35,875 bases of DNA, from the NCBI GenBank assembly GCA_947476675.1, contig CANJRL010000014.1, forward strand, positions 1 to 35,875, given 5' to 3'. Shown here piece after piece: positions 7,583-14,996 of this stretch. Under the pieces are notes generated by a model. The model was not told the DNA's origin. It worked only from the letters and a program-made list of their open reading frames with translations, and searched no databases. The position numbers were made by a program, and so were the translations under genes. The stretch is from Phycisphaerales bacterium (GTDB lineage Bacteria; Planctomycetota; Phycisphaerae; Phycisphaerales; UBA1924). Each line of letters starts with the position of its first letter. Positions within the stretch are counted from its first letter, which is position 1.

Positions 7583-9007
7583 ATGCTGACGCTGAATTAC
7601 GCCAACTGTCTGTCCGACCGGGTCGGCGCCCATGGCCTCGACGCCGGAACCCTCGGGCCGACCTCCGACGCTGCCAAGGACGCCGCCCGATTGACAAAGT
7701 CCCTCGCGGGGTCGCGCGGCAAGGGCTGGGAGCGCTGGCGCGACCTGCCCTTCGACCCCGCGCGTTCCGAGCATCTCGACGCCGTCAACGCCGTTGTCCG
7801 CAAGAAGCGCGGCAAGTGCGACAACCTCGTCGTCCTCGGCATCGGCGGCTCGGCCCTCGGCAACATCGCCCTCCACGCCTCCCTCAAGCCCGCCACCTAC
7901 AACCTGCTCTCCCGCAAGAAGCGTGGCGGGCCCCGCCTCTTCGTCGTCGACAACGTCGACCCCGCCTACTTCGGCTCCATCATCCGATTCATCCGCGAGG
8001 AAGACCCCGACCTCGAGCGCACCGTCTTCAACGTGGTCTCGAAGTCCGGAGAGACCGCCGAGACCGCCGCCCAGTTCATCACCATCCGCAAGCTCCTCAT
8101 CGACACCCTCGGCAAGAAGAAGCACGGCAAGCAGATCGTCGCCATCACCGACCCCGCCCACGGCACCATGCGGAAGATCTGCGACGCCGAGGGGTACACC
8201 ACCCTCCCCGTCCCCGACGGAGTCGGCGGCCGATTCTCCGTCCTCTCCCCGGTCGGCCTCTTCTCCGCCGCCATGTGCGGCATCGACATCGCCGCCCTTC
8301 TCGACGGCGCGGCGGCCATGGACCAGCGCTGCCGCTCCGAGAAACTCGCCCAGAACCCCGCCGCCATGCTCGCCACCGTCCTCGTCCGCCTCGGCCGCGA
8401 GAAGGGCAAGGTCAACCACGTCATGATGCCGTACTCCAACGGCCTCTATCTCCTCGCCGACTGGTACCGCCAGCTGTGGGCCGAATCCCTCGGCAAGGCG
8501 CAGTCGCTCGACGGCAAGACCGTGTACGCCGGCTTCACCCCCATCAAGGCCCTGGGCACCACCGACCAGCACTCCCAGGTGCAGCTGTACCGCGAGGGCC
8601 CCAACGACAAGGTTTTCTGCCTCGTCTCGGTGGATGAGTGGGGCAAGCACGACGTCAAGATCCCCACCGGCTTCGAGGTCGAGCCCATCCTCTACCTCCA
8701 GGGCTCCACGTTCGCCTCGCTCATCGCCGCCGAGAAGCGGGCCACGGAATACGCCCTCGTCGAGTCCGAGCGCCCCAATCTCACCATCGCCTTCCCCCGC
8801 GTCGACGAGACCGCCGTAGGGGAGTTCATCGCGCTGTGGGAGATCGCGACCGCGTACGCCGGCCTGATGCTGAACGTGGACGCGTACAACCAGCCCGCCG
8901 TCGAGACGGGCAAGGTCGCGACCTTCGGCCTCATGGGCCGAGCCGGGTACGACGAGTGGAAGGACCGCGTCGACAAGGCCCTCGCCCCCACCGCCCACAC
9001 CATCTGA
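7583..9007 (+). CDS. pgi: Glucose-6-phosphate isomerase
   Basis: This 474-residue enzyme interconverts glucose-6-phosphate and fructose-6-phosphate in glycolysis and gluconeogenesis. Features include LVVLGIGGSALGN near residue 90, the phosphate-binding VVSKSGETAET, VGGRFSVLSPVGL, and LWAESLGKAQSLDGK. The segment ALGTTDQHSQVQLYREGP carries the conserved SIS-domain QHSQ signature. The C-terminal helix carries AYNQPAVETGK, including the catalytic Lys. Length and motif spacing fit the shorter (about 450 aa) bacterial Pgi type. The ATG at 7583 is chosen because the upstream frame extension overlaps hpt. It ends convergently with the flagellin gene. Confidence 0.95.
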   Translation: MLTLNYANCLSDRVGAHGLDAGTLGPTSDAAKDAARLTKSLAGSRGKGWERWRDLPFDPARSEHLDAVNAVVRKKRGKCDNLVVLGIGGSALGNIALHASLKPATYNLLSRKKRGGPRLFVVDNVDPAYFGSIIRFIREEDPDLERTVFNVVSKSGETAETAAQFITIRKLLIDTLGKKKHGKQIVAITDPAHGTMRKICDAEGYTTLPVPDGVGGRFSVLSPVGLFSAAMCGIDIAALLDGAAAMDQRCRSEKLAQNPAAMLATVLVRLGREKGKVNHVMMPYSNGLYLLADWYRQLWAESLGKAQSLDGKTVYAGFTPIKALGTTDQHSQVQLYREGPNDKVFCLVSVDEWGKHDVKIPTGFEVEPILYLQGSTFASLIAAEKRATEYALVESERPNLTIAFPRVDETAVGEFIALWEIATAYAGLMLNVDAYNQPAVETGKVATFGLMGRAGYDEWKDRVDKALAPTAHTI

Positions 9008-9035
9008 CCCGCCTCCGGTCGCCGCACCAACGAAA

Positions 9036-9066
9036 CCGCCCCGGGCGCGTCGGGCGCCCGGGGCGG
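9036..9066. terminator. GC-rich hairpin between convergent pgi and fliC1
   Basis: A perfect 13-bp inverted repeat (9036-9048 with 9054-9066, loop of 5) lies between the stops of pgi (plus) and fliC1 (minus). On the minus strand it is followed by TTTC, only a short U-tract; on the plus strand there is none. Position and symmetry suggest a shared bidirectional terminator. Confidence 0.65.
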
Positions 9067-9098
9067 CGTGGATTCACGATCTCAGGGCCCGCCGCGGT

Positions 9099-10628
9099 TT
9101 AGCCGCGGAGCAGGCTGAGGACGTTCTGCGGACGCTGGTTGGCCAGCGAGAGAACCTGCGTCGCCGACTGCACCAGGATCTGGCTGCGCGTCAGGCCCGC
9201 GGTCTCGGTCGCGAAGTCCGCGTCGCGCACCGCCGACTCGGCGGCCGTCGAGTTCTCGGCCGAGACGCCGAGGCTTCGGATGGTCGCGCCGACGGTGTTC
9301 TTCTGGAACGCGCCGATGCGGCCGCGGAGCTGGGAGACCTGCGAGATCGCCGAGGTCACGACCTTCTGGGCGCCGGAGATGTTGCCGTCGACCACGTTGA
9401 GGTTGCGGCCGGCGCCGAGGCTCGCGAGAGACTCGAGCGCGGTGCCGATCGTCTGCTTGCCGAGCTCGCGGACGGCCACGTTGCTGATGCCGATCGCGAC
9501 CTTGCCGCTGATGTCGACGTTGCCGGCGAGCTGGAAGTCGGCGCCGCCGCCGTTGATGGTGAAGGCGCTGATCGGCGCGGCCAGGGTCTGCGAGGCGCCG
9601 GTGGTCAGCTCGATCTGCACGTCGAGGAAGTCGGTGTTGATGCGCGCCACCTTGCCCTGGGTGGTCGCGGTGATGCCGTTGATTGTCGCGCCCAGGTCCT
9701 GGCCGACGTCGCGGACGCCGTTGGTCGCGGCGGTGAATGCGGTGTTCGACGAACCGGCGGCGGTCGCCGAGTTGGCGTTCGTGGTCCCGTAGGTGTAGAT
9801 GCCCGAGCCGCTGACGCTGGAGGCGTTGACGACCTTGACCGAGACGAAGCCCGACTTGCCGAAGTCGACCGACGACGCCCGGATGCCCGTGGTGCCCGAG
9901 GCGGTCGCCGAGACGCCGGTGACGTCCTTGAACGTGTTGATGGTCGAGATGATGTTGGCGACGCTGGTGCCGGAGGAGAACGACAGTTCGCGCGAGCCCT
10001 TGTTGCCCGCGATCTGGAACACGAACGTACCGTTCGAGCCGCCCAGCTGGATGTTGGCGTTGCCCAGGGAGAGCAGGAGCTGGCCGACCTGCGCCGACTG
10101 CGTGACCAGGACGTTGACCGCCTGCGTGCCGTTGAAGTTCAGCTTGGCGCCGTTGACCGAGTACGACGACACGGTCGCGGCGACGCTGTTCACCGAGTAA
10201 TCGAAGTTGCCGTTGAGGAGCTTGGTGCCCTGGAAGGAGGTCGCGGACGAGACGCGGTCGATCGTCTGGAGGATCGAGTCGACCTGCAGCTGGTTCGCTC
10301 GCTTCTCCGCGTCGGAGAGGCCCGCGGTGTTGGCGGTGTTGGTCACCAGGCCCTGCAGTTCGGTGAGCAGGCCGGAGACCTCCTGCAGGCCGCCTTCCGC
10401 GATCGACGCCACCTGGTCGGCGCGCTCGGCGTTGCTGATGGCCTGGTTGGTGCCGCGGATTTCCGCGCGAAGGTTCTGCGACGCGATCAGACCGGCGGGG
10501 TCGTCCTTGCCGCGGTTGATGCGAAGGCCGGTGCTCAGACGCTCGAGGGAGGTCGTCAGATCACCGCTGTTCTGGCCCAGCACACGCTGAGCGATCAGAG
10601 ACGTCACGTTCGTGTTGATGCGACTCAT
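9099..10628 (-). CDS. Flagellin (copy 1, distal)
   Basis: This 509-residue filament subunit has the conserved D0/D1 N-terminus RINTNVTSLIAQRVL, then LERLSTGLRINRGKDDPAGL and GGLQEVSGLLTELQGLV. The C-terminal coil carries AVRDADFATETAGLTRSQILVQ and ends VLSLANQRPQNVLSLLRG. The central variable region (about 170-390) is Ser/Thr/Gly/Asn-rich. It is strongly similar to copy 2 along its whole length, with near-identical DNA blocks. The start ATG at 10628 has a strong GGAGG Shine-Dalgarno 5 nt upstream, which sits in a CsrA-type hairpin. It is last in the run fliC3-fliC2-fliC1, each separated by 300-400 bp, so the copies are probably transcribed from their own promoters. Confidence 0.96.
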   Translation of the reverse strand: MSRINTNVTSLIAQRVLGQNSGDLTTSLERLSTGLRINRGKDDPAGLIASQNLRAEIRGTNQAISNAERADQVASIAEGGLQEVSGLLTELQGLVTNTANTAGLSDAEKRANQLQVDSILQTIDRVSSATSFQGTKLLNGNFDYSVNSVAATVSSYSVNGAKLNFNGTQAVNVLVTQSAQVGQLLLSLGNANIQLGGSNGTFVFQIAGNKGSRELSFSSGTSVANIISTINTFKDVTGVSATASGTTGIRASSVDFGKSGFVSVKVVNASSVSGSGIYTYGTTNANSATAAGSSNTAFTAATNGVRDVGQDLGATINGITATTQGKVARINTDFLDVQIELTTGASQTLAAPISAFTINGGGADFQLAGNVDISGKVAIGISNVAVRELGKQTIGTALESLASLGAGRNLNVVDGNISGAQKVVTSAISQVSQLRGRIGAFQKNTVGATIRSLGVSAENSTAAESAVRDADFATETAGLTRSQILVQSATQVLSLANQRPQNVLSLLRG

Positions 10629-10646
10629 GAAATCCTCCGTGAACTC
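10629..10646 (-). promoter_or_regulatory. CsrA-type hairpin over the fliC1 Shine-Dalgarno
   Basis: On the minus strand the leader reads GAGTTC-ACGGAG-GATTTC directly before the ATG. The arms pair at five of six positions (one T-T mismatch, one G-U) and expose ACGGAG, an ANGGAN hexaloop, which includes part of the GGAGG Shine-Dalgarno. CsrA is known to bind GGA in such loops and block ribosomes. The same arrangement precedes fliC3. Confidence 0.65.
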
Positions 10647-10873
10647 CGGCCCGTCGTCCGGGGCTTCTCAGGTGCTTCGTGCGCTCGCCGGCGCCGGGCA
10701 CGGGGTCCGTCCCGCACCGCTTCCCGCCATCGAGCAGCCCCGTTGGCCCCGTGAGCCCCCGCCCACGTTCCCCAGCGCAGCCTGTCGCTACAGCCCGTCC
10801 CGCCCGTGCGCCCCGCACAGCCGGCGCAACCGACACCCCCCTGAACAGGCGGGTCCCGGAGCGCAGAACCGCG
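10647..10873 (-). promoter_or_regulatory. Upstream region of fliC1
   Basis: Non-coding gap between fliC1 and the fliC2 terminator. It must hold the fliC1 promoter if the terminator works. I find no GCCGATAA sigma-28 box. A GG-N10-GC sigma-54-like arrangement on the minus strand (around 10828-10843, ending TTGC) is a poor match and is not called. A second ACGGA inside a short GGG/CCC stem lies at 10703-10713, and a CTGT/ACAG dyad lies near 10780-10795. Confidence 0.35.
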
Positions 10874-10899
10874 AAAAAGCCCCGGCGTGGGCCGGGGCT
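10874..10899 (-). terminator. Rho-independent terminator of fliC2
   Basis: A perfect 9-bp stem (AGCCCCGGC / GCCGGGGCT, loop of 4) spans 10878-10899. On the minus strand it is followed by TTTTT (10878-10874). It lies about 40 nt after the fliC2 stop and is correctly oriented to end its transcript. Confidence 0.85.
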
Positions 10900-10939
10900 G
10901 AAGGTCATCGTTCTATGGAGCCCGCGCTCCCGACGAGGC

Positions 10940-12469
10940 TTACCCGCCTCGCAACAGGCTGAGCACGGCCTGCGGCTGGGAGTTCGCCAGCTGCAGGATC
11001 TGCGTCGCCGACTGCACCAGGATCTGGCTGCGCGTCAGCCCCGCGGTCTCGGTCGCGAAGTCGGCGTCGCGGATCACGCTCTCCGCCGCCGTCGTGTTCT
11101 CGAAGGACACGCCCAGGCTCCGGATCGTCGCACCCACCGTATTCTTCTGGAACGCGCCCAGACGCCCGCGGAGCTGCGACACCGCGGCGATCGAGGAGGA
11201 CACCACCGTCTGAGCGCCGGCGATGTTCCCGTCGACCACGTTCAGTTTCCGGCCCGCGGCGAGGCTCGCCAGGGACTCGACGGCGCCGGAGACCGTCTGC
11301 CGGCCGAGCTCCCGGACCGCGACGTTCCCGATCCCGATCGACACCTTCCCCCCGATGTCGACGTTGCCGGCGAGCTGGAAGTCGGCGCCGCCGCCGGAGA
11401 TCGTGAAGGCGTTGATCTGCGCCGCGAGGGTCTGCGCCGCGCCCGTGGTCAGTTCGATCTGCACGTCGAGGAAGTCGGTGTTGATCCGCGCCACCTTGCC
11501 CTGCGTGGTCGCGGTGATGCCGTTGATCGTGGCGCCGAGGTCCTGGCCGGCGTCGCGGACGCCGTTGATCGCGGCGGAGAAGGCCACCGCCGAGCCGGTG
11601 TTGGCGGTGTTCGCGTTGGTGGCGTTGTACTGATAGATGCCCGAGCCGCCCACGCTCGAGGGCGTGACGACCTTGATGGCCACGAAGCCCGCCCTGCCGA
11701 AGTCGACCGAGGACGCCCGGATGCCCGTGGTGCCCGAGGCGGTCGCCGAGACGCCGGTGACGTCCTTGAAGGTGTTGATCGTGGCGATGATGTTCGCGAC
11801 GCTGGTGCCGGAGGAGAAGGAAAGTTCGCGCGAGCCCTTGTTGCCCGAGATCTGGAAGACGAACGTCCCGTTCGTGCCGCCGAGCTGCAGCGTCGAGTTG
11901 CCCAGGGAGAGCAGGAGCTGGCCGACCTGCGCCGACTGGGTCACGAGGGCGTTGACCGCCCGCGTGGCCCCGAAGTTCAGCTTGGCGCCGTTGACCGCGA
12001 AGGAGGCGATGCTGTTGGTGCTCACCGAGTTGGTGGAGTAGTCGAACGAGCCGTTGAGCAGGCGGAGGCCCTGGAACGAGGTCGCGTTGGCGACGCGGTC
12101 GATGGTCTGCAGGATCGAGTCGACCTGCAATTGATTCGCTCGCTTCTCCGAGTCGGAGAGGCCGGCGGTGTTGGCGGTGTTGGTCACGAGGCCCTGCAGT
12201 TCGGTCAGGAGGCCCGAGATCTCCTGCAGGCCGCCTTCCGCGATCGAGGCCACCTGGTCGGCTCGCTCGGCGTTGCTGATCGCCTGGTTGATGCCCTTGG
12301 CCTCGGAGCGCAGGGCCTCCGACGCGATCAGGCCCGCCGGGTCGTCCTTGCCGCGGTTGATCCGGAGACCGGTGCTCAGCCGCTCGAGGGACCCCGACAG
12401 GCTCAGGGTGTTGTTCTGGAGGACACGCTGCCCGATGAGCGACGTGACGTTCGTGTTGATCCGGCTCAT
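10940..12469 (-). CDS. Flagellin (copy 2)
   Basis: This 509-residue flagellin is paralogous to copy 1. It opens RINTNVTSLIGQRVLQNNTL, has the same LERLSTGLRINRGKDDPAGL and NAERADQVASIAEGGLQEISG segments, and ends ATQILQLANSQPQAVLSLLRGG. The variable centre differs from copy 1 mainly around the SGIYQYNATNANTAN loop. The ATG at 12469 has GGAG 9 nt upstream. The gene has its own upstream sigma-28-type -10 box and its own downstream terminator, so it looks like an independent transcription unit. It was probably produced by tandem duplication with copy 1, since both are much closer to each other than to copy 3. Confidence 0.96.
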   Translation of the reverse strand: MSRINTNVTSLIGQRVLQNNTLSLSGSLERLSTGLRINRGKDDPAGLIASEALRSEAKGINQAISNAERADQVASIAEGGLQEISGLLTELQGLVTNTANTAGLSDSEKRANQLQVDSILQTIDRVANATSFQGLRLLNGSFDYSTNSVSTNSIASFAVNGAKLNFGATRAVNALVTQSAQVGQLLLSLGNSTLQLGGTNGTFVFQISGNKGSRELSFSSGTSVANIIATINTFKDVTGVSATASGTTGIRASSVDFGRAGFVAIKVVTPSSVGGSGIYQYNATNANTANTGSAVAFSAAINGVRDAGQDLGATINGITATTQGKVARINTDFLDVQIELTTGAAQTLAAQINAFTISGGGADFQLAGNVDIGGKVSIGIGNVAVRELGRQTVSGAVESLASLAAGRKLNVVDGNIAGAQTVVSSSIAAVSQLRGRLGAFQKNTVGATIRSLGVSFENTTAAESVIRDADFATETAGLTRSQILVQSATQILQLANSQPQAVLSLLRGG

Positions 12470-12494
12470 GCTCTGGTGCTCCGCGAGTGCGTCG

Positions 12495-12514
12495 AGCGGA
12501 CGTCCGTGGCCGCT
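12495..12514 (-). promoter_or_regulatory. CsrA-type hairpin in the fliC2 leader
   Basis: The minus-strand leader contains AGCGGCC-ACGGAC-GTCCGCT, about 25 nt upstream of the fliC2 ATG. The arms pair at six of seven positions and the loop is ACGGAC, again ANGGAN. The GGAG Shine-Dalgarno (12479-12482) offers a second GGA about 20 nt downstream. This is the two-site arrangement seen in CsrA-repressed leaders. Confidence 0.55.
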
Positions 12515-12610
12515 GATGCCCGCCCCGCCGGCGTCGACCGGGACTTCGGGAAGGCCAGGTTTGACGGAGGGGCCGATACAAAGGCCCTGAATCCCCGCCA
12601 GCCACCGTGC

Positions 12611-12618
12611 TTATCGGC
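12611..12618 (-). promoter_or_regulatory. Sigma-28 (FliA)-type -10 element upstream of fliC2
   Basis: GCCGATAA on the minus strand is identical to the E. coli FliA -10 consensus. The expected TAAA -35 at 15 nt is poor (TATC), but an A8 tract (12647-12654 region, minus strand) lies further upstream and may act as an UP-like element. It would give a leader of roughly 135 nt containing the CsrA-type hairpin. Confidence 0.6.
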
Positions 12619-12868
12619 GGGCAAAAAGGGGGAGATAAGTGCTCGCGTTTTTTTTCCGCAGGGGCGTTATTCCGAGACGTGCCCGCGCAACCCCCCCCGC
12701 CTGCAGAATCCCACCCCGCGGCCCCGATAACGAGGGCGGACCTGCGCGGCCCCCCGGCCCGCGCAGCACGCCGCCGCGGCGCCCGAAGGCACGCGGCATC
12801 GCGCCGTCGCCATCAGCCGGGGCCGGCCCCGCCGGCTCCGCTCACGCCGCCCGCGGCTCCCGCGCCGG
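12619..12868. other. Intergenic region between fliC3 and fliC2
   Basis: Non-coding spacer, together with 12470-12618 about 400 bp. It holds the A/T-rich tracts flanking the fliC2 promoter. A perfect 8-bp hairpin CTGCGCGG/CCGCGCAG (12742-12766) and a nested GC palindrome near 12817-12838 may help end the fliC3 transcript. Neither is followed by a U-tract on the minus strand. Confidence 0.35.
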
Positions 12869-14440
12869 TCACCGGCCCTGCAGCAGCTGCAGCACCTGCT
12901 GCACCTGCTGGTTGGCCAGCGAGAGCACGTTGATGCCGGCGCTGTTCAGCACCTGCGACCGCGTGAGCGCGCTCGTCTCCGCCGCGAAGTCCGCGTCGCG
13001 GATCTGCGACGACGCCGAGGTCACGTTCTCGAGCGCGGATTGCAGCGACCGCACGTTGGTCTGGAGCGTGTTCCGCTCGAACGCGCCGAGCTTCCCGCGC
13101 AGCACGGCCACCTCGTCCACCGCGGAGGAGAGCACCTGCGACGCGTTGGCGAACTTGCCCGAGAAGAGGTCGTTGGCGCCCCCCGACTTCAGCGAGTTCA
13201 GATAATTCAGCACCGGCGAGCCGCCGCCCGTGGGGACGATCAGCGTCCCGCCCAGGCGCGAGTCGGAGATGCTGCCGATGGCGATGTTCGCCTGCTGCGC
13301 GGAGTTTACCGTGGGGCCGAGCTGGTACAGGGCGCCGCCCCCGGTCACGGTGAACCTCGACACCGCCCCGTTCACCGTCTGCGCGAACGACTGCGTCAGC
13401 GACAACTCCAGGTCGAGAGCCTCGGTCCTGACCGACACGCCCAGCCCGCGCCCGGTGGCCACCGCCCCGTTGACGATCGCGGTCACGTCGCGCCCCGCGT
13501 CGCGCTGGGTCGCGACCAGTCCCCCGGGCGCCGGGAACCCCGAGGCCGGAGGCGCCGCGTTGTTCGCGATCGCGAAGGTCTGCACGAACGAGGCGGCGGG
13601 CCCCCCCAGGCGGCGCACGCTCACGAAGGAGTCGGAGCCGAACCCCTGGGTCGAGATCCGGATGCCCGAGGTGAGCCCCGCCGGGTTCGCCCCGTTGACC
13701 CGCGCCGCGACGATCCCGGTGTTGTCCGTCCTCGAGTTGATCGCCGCGACCACGTCGTCGATGCTGATGCCCGAGGCGAAGTTGAACACCTGCACGCCCA
13801 GCGGGCCCTGCACCTCGAGGGTCGCCGCGGACGGCAGCTTGCCGGCGCCGGGGCCGCCGGCGAAGGAGGTGTTCGTCGAGAGGTAGATGGCCCCCACCTG
13901 GGCGGACCCGATCACCTGCACGTCGATCGGCACCTGCGTCCGGGTCCCGAACGACACCGCGTTGAGCTTGGTCTGGGCGATGTTCGCGGTGTTGATGCCC
14001 GAGGTGATGTAGTCCAGCGAGCCGTCGAGCAGCTTCAGCCCGGCGAACGACGCCGTGTTCGAGATGCGGTTGATCGAGTTGATCGCGGAGTCGATCTGCA
14101 GCTGGTTGGCCTTCTTCTCCTCGAGCGAGATCGCGCCCGAGTTGGCGGCCTCCACCACCAGCGCCTTGATCGAGTTCAGCAGGTCCGAGACCTCCGTCAG
14201 CGCGCCCTCGGCGGTCGAGATCACCGACGACGCCCTCTCGGCGTTGTCGATGCCCTGGTTGATCCCGCCCAGTTCCGTGCGGAGACGCTCCGACACGATC
14301 AGCCCCGCGGGGTCGTCCGCCCCGCGGTTGATGCGCAGACCGGTCGACAGCCGCTCCAGCCGCGTGTCCAGCGACTCCTGCGTCCGCTTCAGGTTGTGCT
14401 GCGCGATCAGGCTTGAGATGTTCGTCGAGATCCGGCCCAT
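12869..14440 (-). CDS. Flagellin (copy 3, divergent)
   Basis: This 523-residue flagellin starts MGRISTNISSLIAQHNLKRT, carries LERLSTGLRINRGADDPAGL and GALTEVSDLLNSIKALVVEA, and ends INVLSLANQQVQQVLQLLQGR. Its conserved ends are flagellin, but its central domain is clearly different from copies 1 and 2, so it probably forms a distinct filament segment. The ATG at 14440 has GGAGG 6 nt upstream, inside a perfect hairpin. It lies 73 bp after csrA, and no clear promoter or U-tract terminator is seen between them, so read-through from fliW-csrA is possible. Confidence 0.95.
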   Translation of the reverse strand: MGRISTNISSLIAQHNLKRTQESLDTRLERLSTGLRINRGADDPAGLIVSERLRTELGGINQGIDNAERASSVISTAEGALTEVSDLLNSIKALVVEAANSGAISLEEKKANQLQIDSAINSINRISNTASFAGLKLLDGSLDYITSGINTANIAQTKLNAVSFGTRTQVPIDVQVIGSAQVGAIYLSTNTSFAGGPGAGKLPSAATLEVQGPLGVQVFNFASGISIDDVVAAINSRTDNTGIVAARVNGANPAGLTSGIRISTQGFGSDSFVSVRRLGGPAASFVQTFAIANNAAPPASGFPAPGGLVATQRDAGRDVTAIVNGAVATGRGLGVSVRTEALDLELSLTQSFAQTVNGAVSRFTVTGGGALYQLGPTVNSAQQANIAIGSISDSRLGGTLIVPTGGGSPVLNYLNSLKSGGANDLFSGKFANASQVLSSAVDEVAVLRGKLGAFERNTLQTNVRSLQSALENVTSASSQIRDADFAAETSALTRSQVLNSAGINVLSLANQQVQQVLQLLQGR

Positions 14441-14441
14441 G

Positions 14442-14459
14442 GCAATCCTCCGTGATTGC
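14442..14459 (-). promoter_or_regulatory. CsrA-binding hairpin over the fliC3 Shine-Dalgarno
   Basis: A perfect 6-bp stem, GCAATC-ACGGAG-GATTGC on the minus strand, displays ACGGAG as a hexaloop and ends 1 nt before the ATG. The loop is the ANGGAN motif preferred by CsrA and contains most of the GGAGG Shine-Dalgarno. A second ACGGA, in a GCG/CGC mini-stem, lies just upstream with its GGA 13 nt from the first. This resembles the paired BS1/BS2 sites of B. subtilis hag. Confidence 0.75.
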
Positions 14460-14513
14460 GTCCGTCGCTACCGAGCCGCGGCGTCACCCGCCCGGGGCTC
14501 ACGATCCGTTCAC

Positions 14514-14846
14514 TCACGCGGTCTTCAACGTCGCCGATCCGTTCCCTCGCCTCAGCGCATCGGCGCCCGAGGCGTCCGTCCCCGCCGCGACCACCGTCGC
14601 CGCCGGCCTCCCGGGCGGGGGCTTCGCGCCCGCCGCGAGCAGCCCCGTCAGGTCGCCCCCGTCGAGCCGGGCGGCGCGCTCGTTCTCCGTCCTGATCGCC
14701 TCGTACACCTCCTTGCGGTGCACCGCGATCCGCGTCGGAGCGGTGATCCCCAGCCTCACCTTGTCCCCCCGGATGTCCACCACCGTGATCTCGATGTCGT
14801 CCCCGATGATGATCGTTTCGTCCCTCTGACGGGAGAGCACCAGCAT
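14514..14846 (-). CDS. csrA: Carbon storage regulator / translational repressor CsrA
   Basis: CsrA is a dimeric RNA-binding protein that blocks translation by binding GGA motifs over ribosome binding sites; in flagellated bacteria with FliW it represses flagellin. The product starts MLVLSRQRDETIIIGDDIEI and contains VRLGITAPTRIAVHRKEVY. Both key RNA-contact residues (Leu4, Arg44) are present. The protein is 110 residues against about 60-75 usual. The extra 45 or so C-terminal residues are Ala/Gly/Pro-rich and probably disordered. The ATG at 14846 has a strong GGAAGGAG Shine-Dalgarno 7 nt upstream; the longer frame to 14906 would remove the canonical N-terminus. It lies between fliW and fliC3, and its own leader has a CsrA-type hairpin. 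Confidence 0.95.
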   Translation of the reverse strand: MLVLSRQRDETIIIGDDIEITVVDIRGDKVRLGITAPTRIAVHRKEVYEAIRTENERAARLDGGDLTGLLAAGAKPPPGRPAATVVAAGTDASGADALRRGNGSATLKTA

Positions 14847-14897
14847 TCGTCGGCTCCTTCCAGCGTCGCGGCGCCTCGCCTTGCGCCGCCGCTTCTC

Positions 14898-14917
14898 CGC
14901 CGTCATCCGTGACGGCG
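14898..14917 (-). promoter_or_regulatory. CsrA-type hairpin in the csrA leader (autoregulation candidate)
   Basis: A perfect 8-bp stem, CGCCGTCA-CGGA-TGACGGCG on the minus strand. If the top A-T pair opens, the loop is ACGGAT, an ANGGAN hexaloop close to the CsrA SELEX core. It sits about 50 nt upstream of the csrA ATG, with further GGA motifs in the Shine-Dalgarno GGAAGGAG. Confidence 0.55.
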
Positions 14918-14969
14918 CCTGCGGCCCGTTCCGCCCCGCGCGCCCGGCGCGCGGGGCCCGCTCCGTCCC

Positions 14970-14991
14970 CGGGGCGCGCCGGCGCGCCCCG
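14970..14991. terminator. GC palindrome just after fliW
   Basis: A 22-bp perfect palindrome lies 5 nt after the fliW stop on the minus strand. It has no U-tract, so it is a weak terminator or transcript-stabilising hairpin at best. It partly separates fliW from csrA. Confidence 0.35.
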
Positions 14992-14996
14992 CATGC

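Noticed and set aside
10679-12730. 683-codon plus-strand open frame
   Set aside because: It lies opposite the fliC2 gene, has Arg/Asp/Gly-rich shadow composition and no recognisable domain.
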